DNA of 5,187 bases, taken from positions 1-5,187 of the forward strand of contig QMPZ01000117.1 in the NCBI GenBank assembly GCA_003648815.1, written 5' to 3'. This DNA comes from Candidatus Aerophobota bacterium. Lineage in GTDB: Bacteria > Aerophobota > Aerophobia > Aerophobales > B47-G16. Position numbers and translations under genes: made by a program. This document shows positions 1 to 5,187 of the stretch, in pieces; the stretch's first letter is position 1; every line of letters begins with the position of its first letter. Under the pieces are notes generated by a model. It made no database searches. It worked only from the letters and a program-made list of their open reading frames with translations, and was not told the DNA's origin.

Positions 1-1530
1 ATGAAGTGGTCCGATGGGGTGCCTTTCACTGCCGATGACATCATCTTCTGGTACAAGGATATCATCTTAAACGATGAGCTTACCCCCGCCAAGCCCTCCT
101 GGATGATTGTGGGCGGAAAGCTAGGGGAGGTAGAAAAGATAGATGATTACACAGTTCGTCTTCATTTCGTTCAACCATATGGAGTGCTTCTGGACAGTTT
201 AGCTATCTACGGAGGTCAGGGAGGTTTCTTTGCTCCCAGGCATTACCTGAAGCAATTTCATCCAAATTATACCTCTGAGGAAAGGCTGGAGAAGATGGTC
301 AAAGAAGAAGGATTCAATTACTGGTATCAGCTCTTTATGGCGAAAAACGACTGGATACAAAATCCTGATCTTCCCACCCTTCGAGCCTGGAAGCCGATTA
401 ACGAACCTACCGCTACTCACTGGATAATGGAAAGGAATCCTTATTACTGGAAGGTGGATACTGCAGGAAACCAGCTCCCGTACTTAGATCGGGTCACTCA
501 TGTTTTAGCGGAAGATCCAGAGGTGATTAATCTCAAGGCCATGGCTGGAGAACTGGACTTTCAGCTTCGACACCTGATGCTTAATAACTATCCTATGTTT
601 ATGGAGGCAAGCGAAAAGGGAAATTATCGGGTTGTAACCTGGGAGTCGGGCTTTGGATCAGATGTTGCCTTCAGTCCTAATCTGACCTATAAGGGGGATC
701 CGGTATTACGCGATATCATCCGAGACCGTAGGTTCCGCATTGCCCTGTCCTTAGCCATTAACCGAGAGGAGATTAACGAACTTTGTTATCTTGGTTTAGG
801 TGAGATTCGGGCGGCAACGGTCCCTCCTCAAAATCCTGCTTACAGGGAGGAATTTGGCAAAAAGTATATTGAGTATAATCCTGAAAGGGCAAACGCCCTC
901 TTAGATGAGATGGGCCTGAGGTGGGATAAAGATCATAAATATCGTCTGAGGCCTGACGGAAAAACTTTATCCTTGACCATAGAGGTAGTGGCGGGAATCT
1001 TCGGTCCCTGGGTGGATGCCTCAGAGCTGGTAAAGGAATACTGGGAGGAGATTGGAATTAAGACGGCTGTTAAGACGGAAGAGAGGGCACTCTGGTATCA
1101 GCGCCTTTACGCCGGTGAAATCCAGGTAGCTGTCTGGTCTTTTGGACAGGTGCTTTTCCCCATAATCAGAGGTCTTCGACTTATTCCCTTTGCCAGGGAA
1201 TGCCCATTCGCTCCTTTAATTGGTGAATGGTATGTGTCAAGAGGAAAAAGCGGTGTGGAGCCTTGGGGAGATTTAAAGAAAGTCCTTGATCTGTGGGAAA
1301 AAGCGAAACTGACCGTTGACAGGGAAAAGAGAATCCAGCTAACTCAGGAAATTCTTCGCATCAACGCGGAAAATGTCTGGAATATTGGTATTCTCAGAGC
1401 TCCGGCTACTATGTGTATGGGGGTGCTAAAGAACAACTTCCGAAATGTTCCTGAGGTAGCTCTTAGCGATACCAATCTGAACAGTCCGGGGAATGCTAAT
1501 CCGCCGCAGTTCTTCTTTAAACAAAAGTAA
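1..1530 (+). CDS. ABC transporter substrate-binding protein, family 5 (peptide/oligosaccharide type), 5'-partial
   Basis: This is an extracytoplasmic solute receptor that would deliver its ligand to an ABC permease of the Dpp/Opp type. Seen: the fragment opens with the family-typical segment MKWSDGVPFTADDIIFW (residues 1-17). It continues with NPYYWKVDTAGNQLPYLDR starting at 146, RRFRIALSLAINREEI (243-257) and YNPERANALLDEMGL (292-306), and ends in an Asn/Pro-rich tail before the TAA at 1528-1530. The ATG at base 1 is almost certainly an internal methionine: in this family the KWSDG block lies well inside the mature protein. The signal peptide and roughly the first 100 residues should therefore lie left of the window. 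The 509 residues present are intact and fit the large 600-odd-residue subgroup. The Trp/Tyr-rich composition resembles sugar- or oligosaccharide-binding members as much as peptide-binding ones, so the ligand is not assigned. No permease gene follows directly; two phosphatase-like genes do. Family confidence is high and ligand confidence is nil. Confidence 0.93.
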   Translation: MKWSDGVPFTADDIIFWYKDIILNDELTPAKPSWMIVGGKLGEVEKIDDYTVRLHFVQPYGVLLDSLAIYGGQGGFFAPRHYLKQFHPNYTSEERLEKMVKEEGFNYWYQLFMAKNDWIQNPDLPTLRAWKPINEPTATHWIMERNPYYWKVDTAGNQLPYLDRVTHVLAEDPEVINLKAMAGELDFQLRHLMLNNYPMFMEASEKGNYRVVTWESGFGSDVAFSPNLTYKGDPVLRDIIRDRRFRIALSLAINREEINELCYLGLGEIRAATVPPQNPAYREEFGKKYIEYNPERANALLDEMGLRWDKDHKYRLRPDGKTLSLTIEVVAGIFGPWVDASELVKEYWEEIGIKTAVKTEERALWYQRLYAGEIQVAVWSFGQVLFPIIRGLRLIPFARECPFAPLIGEWYVSRGKSGVEPWGDLKKVLDLWEKAKLTVDREKRIQLTQEILRINAENVWNIGILRAPATMCMGVLKNNFRNVPEVALSDTNLNSPGNANPPQFFFKQK

Positions 1531-1595
1531 CCTTCGGAAATTCAGCAGGGTAATTCTTTTATGGCCGGTGAGTTCCGGGATCTGTAGCATAGTTG

Positions 1596-1641
1596 GGCTT
1601 GCCAGAGGGATTCAAGGTTGAGGGTTCTCCTCTGGCAAGCC
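1596..1641 (+). other. Intergenic stem-loop, perfect 13-bp inverted repeat
   Basis: GGCTTGCCAGAGG (1596-1608) is followed after a 20-base loop by its exact reverse complement CCTCTGGCAAGCC (1629-1641). A G-U pair (1609 with 1628) could extend the stem inward by one. It lies 65 bases after the binding-protein stop codon and about 35 bases before the next start. The right arm is followed by CAGAAGATGAGG rather than a T-run, and on the other strand there is no T-run either, so it is not a canonical Rho-independent terminator. Hairpins between a binding-protein gene and downstream operon genes are known to protect the upstream mRNA from 3' exonucleases and to reduce downstream expression; that role is inferred here. 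It could also be a copy of a dispersed genomic palindrome. Confidence 0.75.
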
Positions 1642-1663
1642 AGAAGATGAGGCAAGATGGAAA

Positions 1664-1671
1664 AAGGAGAT
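1664..1671 (+). promoter_or_regulatory. Ribosome binding site for the first phosphatase-like gene (TTG start)
   Basis: AAGGAGAT at 1664-1671 is a strong Shine-Dalgarno match, placed 4-5 bases before the TTG at 1676. A second purine-rich match, AAGGAG at 1685-1690, lies six bases before an in-frame ATG at 1697. The two sites therefore compete to define the start. The TTG start is preferred slightly because its site is outside the coding region, but the spacing of the second is at least as good. Confidence 0.6.
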
Positions 1672-1675
1672 AGGT

Positions 1676-3565
1676 TTGAGCAATAAGGAGAAAGAAATGA
1701 AAATTAGGCCAAAAAGGACGGTGCTTATTGGTCTGGATGGAGTAAGCTCAGAATTTGCCCTTAGAATGGTAAAAGAGGGTAAGCTACCCAATCTTAAGCG
1801 GTTAATAGATGAAGGAACCTTAGCTCCTTATTGTCTGTCATCCCTGCCTACCTCAACTCCAGAGAACTGGACCACCATTGCTACCGGAGCCTGGAATGGT
1901 ACTCATCAGGTGATGAGCTTTCAGGTGTTTCAACCGGAAAATCTTAAAGGAAGATGGGTGGCGGGCTATACCTCCAAGGAGTCTCAGGCAGAGTTTATCT
2001 GGGATGCTGCTGAGAGAGCAGGGAAAAAGTGCATTCTCATAAAATATCCTGCCTCCTGGCCTCCTACTATAAAGAGGGGCATTCAGGTATGTGGGTGTCA
2101 TGTGAGGCCTTGCGTTCATCAGCTGGATAATTCCCATCTGTTTTCCACAGAAAGTTACCCTAAGTCAATTCCTGTTACCCTTAAACCTGCCGAGGGGTGG
2201 AAGAACGTTCCCTCATCTCATCTTGTTCCTCTTTCCGGGTGCCTTACCTTCCCAAAAGGCGAGAAGGTAACCTCCCCTGAGAAGGCAACTCTTTCCACCC
2301 CCCTGTGTTTGTCGACAGAGGAGAAGAAATTTTACCTTCTAATTTATGCTGCCTCCGGGCAGGGATATGATAGGGTGATAATATCGCGCTCAAGGGATGC
2401 AGCAAGAAAAGTGGCTGAGCTTCGTCCAGGAGAGTGGAGCAACTGGTTAAAGGAGGATTTTTTGACCGAGGATGGAAAAAAGAGGGGAACCTTCCGGTTT
2501 AAGTTAGAAGAGCTTTCTCCAGATGCCAAGAAGTTGAAGATATACTCTACGCAGGTTATGAACTCAGAGGAATTTACCTTCCCTTCCTCCTTGAGTCAGG
2601 AGTTGACGGAAAAGGTAGGTCCTTTCATCACCGATATGGGATGGGAAGGGTTAGGCCATGCAGGACGTAGCTATGACTGGATAAGCGAGAAGACCTTCCT
2701 GGAACTTTCCGATTATCAAAACAATTGGCTTGCTGAATGCGCCATTTACCTTACCAAGAACAAAGAATGGGACCTTTGCTTCCTGCAGTCACATTGCGTC
2801 GATTGTGCTAATCATTATTGCATAGATAGAGCTGATCCCCTGGTGAACGAGAACGAGAAGGAGGCAAAATATTACCTCGAGTTTCTGGAAAGTCTTCATC
2901 AAAGCCAGGATAAAATGATTGGAAAGATTATGGAAAACATGGACGAGAATACGTTGATAATCGTAATTTCTGACCATGGTGGAATCGCCAGTGTAAGCGA
3001 TGTCTCGATCGATCTTTTGGAACTTTTGGAAAAAGAGGGTCTGTTGACCACTGTGGAAGATCCGACGACGCACTCGAAGAGATTAGATCTTTCCAGATCG
3101 AAAGTTTATCCTACCGGAACAGTCTTCATCAATGTCAATCTTAAAGGTCGAGACAGATACGGAATTGTGGAAAAAGAGGATTATGAAAGCATAAGGGAAA
3201 AAGTAATCCAGGTTCTTCAACGCTACATCGAGCCTAAGACAGGTGAGAATCCTTTTAGCCTGGTGCTGAGAAGGGAAGATGCCCGTATGTTAGGACTTTA
3301 CGGAGAGAAGATAGGGGACGTTCTCTTTGCCTTCAAGGCCAAGTTTGGTGGGGTTCATGGAACTCAGCTTTCTACTGCTAAATGGGGGATAGGTTCTATG
3401 GGAAGCCTACTCGTCATGAGTGGTCCGGGAATAAGAAGGGGATATGAGCTCAAACGAAACGTCTGGTTGGTGGATATCGTGCCGACCATATGTTATCTTC
3501 TGGACATACCCGTTCCCAAGGATACGGAGGGCAGTATAATATACCAAGCATTGGAGGAGGTATAG
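1676..3565 (+). CDS. Alkaline phosphatase superfamily phosphodiesterase/pyrophosphatase-like hydrolase (paralog A)
   Basis: This is a probable two-metal hydrolase of phosphate mono- or diesters; the substrate is unknown. The full metal and nucleophile set of the type I phosphodiesterase family is visible: Asp21 (LIGLDG), nucleophile Thr61 (LPTSTPENWTTIATG), Asp376 and His380 (HCVDCANH), Asp433-His434 (VISDHGG) and His561 (GGVHGTQ). It has 629 residues, longer than a bare NPP domain, because about residues 140-325 form an inserted, strand-rich region between the nucleophile half and the second metal-ligand half. This includes a GEWSNW motif near 252-257 and a FRFKLEELSPD stretch near 274-284. 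The N-terminus runs straight from Lys/Arg-rich residues into the first beta strand, with no signal peptide, so a cytoplasmic location is expected. The start is TTG at 1676 or ATG at 1697. It lies 145 bases after the binding-protein gene and 4 bases before its paralog, so co-transcription with the latter is very likely. Phosphonoacetate hydrolase-like or sulfatase-like activity cannot be excluded. Confidence 0.9.
   Translation: MSNKEKEMKIRPKRTVLIGLDGVSSEFALRMVKEGKLPNLKRLIDEGTLAPYCLSSLPTSTPENWTTIATGAWNGTHQVMSFQVFQPENLKGRWVAGYTSKESQAEFIWDAAERAGKKCILIKYPASWPPTIKRGIQVCGCHVRPCVHQLDNSHLFSTESYPKSIPVTLKPAEGWKNVPSSHLVPLSGCLTFPKGEKVTSPEKATLSTPLCLSTEEKKFYLLIYAASGQGYDRVIISRSRDAARKVAELRPGEWSNWLKEDFLTEDGKKRGTFRFKLEELSPDAKKLKIYSTQVMNSEEFTFPSSLSQELTEKVGPFITDMGWEGLGHAGRSYDWISEKTFLELSDYQNNWLAECAIYLTKNKEWDLCFLQSHCVDCANHYCIDRADPLVNENEKEAKYYLEFLESLHQSQDKMIGKIMENMDENTLIIVISDHGGIASVSDVSIDLLELLEKEGLLTTVEDPTTHSKRLDLSRSKVYPTGTVFINVNLKGRDRYGIVEKEDYESIREKVIQVLQRYIEPKTGENPFSLVLRREDARMLGLYGEKIGDVLFAFKAKFGGVHGTQLSTAKWGIGSMGSLLVMSGPGIRRGYELKRNVWLVDIVPTICYLLDIPVPKDTEGSIIYQALEEV
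3553..3560 (+). promoter_or_regulatory. Ribosome binding site of paralog B, inside the end of paralog A
   Basis: GGAGGAGG at 3553-3560 is a near-ideal Shine-Dalgarno sequence whose last base is nine bases before the A of the ATG at 3570. It overlaps the last codons of the upstream gene, whose TAG is at 3563-3565. This arrangement supports translational coupling and fixes the start of the downstream gene. Confidence 0.85.
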
Positions 3566-3569
3566 CTCA

Positions 3570-5187
3570 ATGAAAAAGGCTAAAAAGCTCATTCTCATAG
3601 GCATTGATTCGTTGATGTTAAAGAGGATAGACAAGTTCAGAGCAGAGGGGTTGCTTCCCGCAATAGGCAAGCTCATGGATGAAGGTATTACCAGCTTAGC
3701 CTATCCAGAGCTTCCTACTTATACTCCCACAAACTGGACTACCATAGCCACGGGTGCGACTCCTGCCACGCATGGAATATGGGGTTGGGTGTTTGACTCC
3801 AGACAATGTAAAGCCGAACAGATATGGACGGCTGCTGAAAGAGGCGGGAAAAAATCAATAATCTTGAGATATCCAGGAGGATGGCCTCCCACGATAAAGG
3901 ATGGAGTAGTGATGGAGACAGGGGTTCCGAATACAAGTCCCTGGGTGATGAGCTACTGCAAAGCTTACTCTACAAGGCCTTTGAGGAGGGTTTACGGTGG
4001 AATGCATGGACAGAGGCTCACCCCCGTAAAGCTGGAAAGACCCAGGCCTGCTTCCGGCTGGAAATCCCTTCCCGAGAGCAACAGACCTCCTCTTGAAAGT
4101 TCAATGCTCATAGAGCCAATAAAGCCTGGAAAGCCCCTCGAACTTTACGTTCTTATTCTGGCCTCATCCTCATCAGGGTATGATACTGTCCTCATAACGA
4201 ACGAGCGCTCTGCAAAATCCCAATTAGCTCAGCTGAGGTTGGGAGAATGGAGTAACTTCATTAAGGTGAGACTTGCTCTGGATGAAGGTGAGGAGGAAGG
4301 ATTCTTCAGAGTTAAATTGCTCGAGCTTTCCCCCGATGCTGATATTTTAACCTTGTATCGCTCTCAGGTGCATTCAAGCAGAGGCTTCATCTATCCTGAG
4401 GAAGTTAACAAGGAGCTAATAGATCTTCTTGGACCATATCTGGACAACCCAAGCAGGCTTCCTCTGGCCCTTGGCTGGCATGACCAGTACTTTGATGACC
4501 TTGATTATCACGTGAACTGGCTTTGTGATGCAGCGGAACATCTTATGAGCCGATATCATTGGGATTTATTCTTCATTCAATGTCATTGTCCTGACTACAT
4601 CGAGCATGAGTGTATGGGGGGAATAGACCCTACCTCGGGAAGATATAAGGAAAGCGAGGCCAAAAGATGGTGGGACATATATAGAAGGGCTTACAGCAAG
4701 ATGGATTATATGGTGGGGCGGCTATGCGCTCAAGCAGATGAGGATACTCTTGTGGCCTTAGTGTCAGACCACGGGCATGTGATGCAGAACAAGCAGGTTC
4801 TCGTGCTCAATGCCCTTGTGAACGAGGGGCTGGTTGTAGTGGATGAGTCAGGAAACCTCGTTAAATCCAAATCTAAGGTCATTCCAGTACATCCGATCTT
4901 TTTAGCCCTCAACGATGAAATTGTCAAACCCTCTGATCGCAGGTTCCTCATAAACAAGACCATAGATGTCCTTTATTCCATAAAAGACGAACTTTCAGGG
5001 GTAAGACCGATTTCCCTTGCTTTAAAGAGGGAGGAAGCCGGGATAATCGGACTGAACAGCGATAAGATTCCTGGCGAGGTGATATTTGAGGTTGAAGGAG
5101 GGTATGGGGTAAACTTTCATTTTTATCCGGACAAGGGCTCCGAGTTGATAGTCGAGCCAGACCCACAGTTTGGGGTCTGGGGAGGAG
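3570..5187 (+). CDS. Alkaline phosphatase superfamily hydrolase (paralog B), 3'-partial
   Basis: This second probable phosphoester hydrolase is related along its length to the gene before it. Reading ATG AAA AAG GCT onward gives 539 uninterrupted codons to the window edge, so the gene is cut on the right. Seen: Asp13 (LIGIDS), nucleophile Thr52 (LPTYTPTNWTTIATG), Asp342 and His346 (HCPDYIEH) and Asp400-His401 (VSDHGH). The last metal histidine is not yet reached. In paralog A it lies in GGVHG, and here the visible end, FGVWGG at 534-539, looks like the lead-in to that motif, so it should fall just beyond base 5187. Segments shared with paralog A include IWxAAERxGKK, YPxxWPPTIK, LxLGEWSN/LRPGEWSN and LELSPDA. 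The inserted middle region (about 120-300) is present too. MKKAKKLILIG at the N-terminus shows no signal peptide, so the protein is probably cytoplasmic. A segment of roughly 20 extra residues near 511-533 has no counterpart in paralog A. Substrate unknown. Confidence 0.9.
   Translation, partial: MKKAKKLILIGIDSLMLKRIDKFRAEGLLPAIGKLMDEGITSLAYPELPTYTPTNWTTIATGATPATHGIWGWVFDSRQCKAEQIWTAAERGGKKSIILRYPGGWPPTIKDGVVMETGVPNTSPWVMSYCKAYSTRPLRRVYGGMHGQRLTPVKLERPRPASGWKSLPESNRPPLESSMLIEPIKPGKPLELYVLILASSSSGYDTVLITNERSAKSQLAQLRLGEWSNFIKVRLALDEGEEEGFFRVKLLELSPDADILTLYRSQVHSSRGFIYPEEVNKELIDLLGPYLDNPSRLPLALGWHDQYFDDLDYHVNWLCDAAEHLMSRYHWDLFFIQCHCPDYIEHECMGGIDPTSGRYKESEAKRWWDIYRRAYSKMDYMVGRLCAQADEDTLVALVSDHGHVMQNKQVLVLNALVNEGLVVVDESGNLVKSKSKVIPVHPIFLALNDEIVKPSDRRFLINKTIDVLYSIKDELSGVRPISLALKREEAGIIGLNSDKIPGEVIFEVEGGYGVNFHFYPDKGSELIVEPDPQFGVWGG

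Noticed and set aside
1..3. ATG at base 1 as the true start of the binding protein
   Set aside because: It begins directly in a conserved interior block, with no signal peptide, so it is an internal methionine.
1561..1587. Nine-codon reading frame ATG...TAG in the spacer
   Set aside because: No convincing ribosome binding site and no leader-peptide features such as repeated codons for one amino acid.
1596..1660. Rho-independent terminator after the binding-protein gene
   Set aside because: The stem is strong, but neither strand has a T-run after it and the loop is long (20 bases).
1531..1675. Sigma-70-type promoter in the spacer
   Set aside because: No pair of -35 and -10 like hexamers with acceptable spacing was found; TTCGGA and TAATTC near 1533 and 1551 are only about 12 bases apart.
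1853..2137. Minus-strand open frame of 94 codons opposite paralog A
   Set aside because: Antisense shadow of a well-supported gene; the translated sequence shows no recognisable domain. The same applies to the minus-strand frames at 199-420, 2344-2529, 2789-3073, 3407-3676, 3739-3936, 4730-4963 and 4948-5166.
3881..4096. 71-codon + strand open frame
   Set aside because: It lies in another frame wholly inside paralog B, whose own frame is open and carries conserved motifs on both sides. No family resemblance.

Overview
The window holds three large genes on the + strand, covering almost all of it: a 5'-truncated solute-binding protein of the peptide/oligosaccharide ABC-transporter type (SBP_bac_5), then two tandem paralogous enzymes of the alkaline phosphatase superfamily (type I phosphodiesterase/nucleotide pyrophosphatase-like). 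The second enzyme runs off the right edge of the window without a stop codon. I see no RNA gene, IS element, CRISPR array or phage gene.

Layout. 1-1530 is the binding protein, entered part-way into the mature domain; its signal sequence lies left of the window. 1531-1675 is a 145-base spacer with a perfect 13-bp inverted repeat (1596-1608 with 1629-1641) and the ribosome binding site of the next gene. 1676-3565 encodes the first phosphatase-like enzyme (629 residues from a TTG start, or 622 from an ATG seven codons later). Four bases later, at 3570, the second enzyme begins, with its Shine-Dalgarno sequence inside the end of the first gene. Its frame was read codon by codon to base 5187 (539 residues) with no stop.

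How the genes may work together. The binding protein should capture a solute outside the membrane. Both enzymes lack a signal peptide and should be cytoplasmic, unlike the secreted classical alkaline phosphatases and many NPPs. A plausible but unproven reading is an uptake-and-processing operon in which an imported or derived phosphate (di)ester is hydrolysed inside the cell by two related enzymes. No permease or ATPase gene is present here; they would have to lie upstream, further downstream or elsewhere. The substrate cannot be read from the sequence.

Organism. Strong Shine-Dalgarno sites, a probable TTG start, tight packing, moderate GC (by eye mid-40s to 50 %), frequent AGG/AGA arginine and ATA isoleucine codons and Lys/Glu-rich proteins suggest a bacterium, perhaps thermophilic or from an uncultured anaerobic lineage. 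I cannot place it further, and an archaeon is not strictly excluded.
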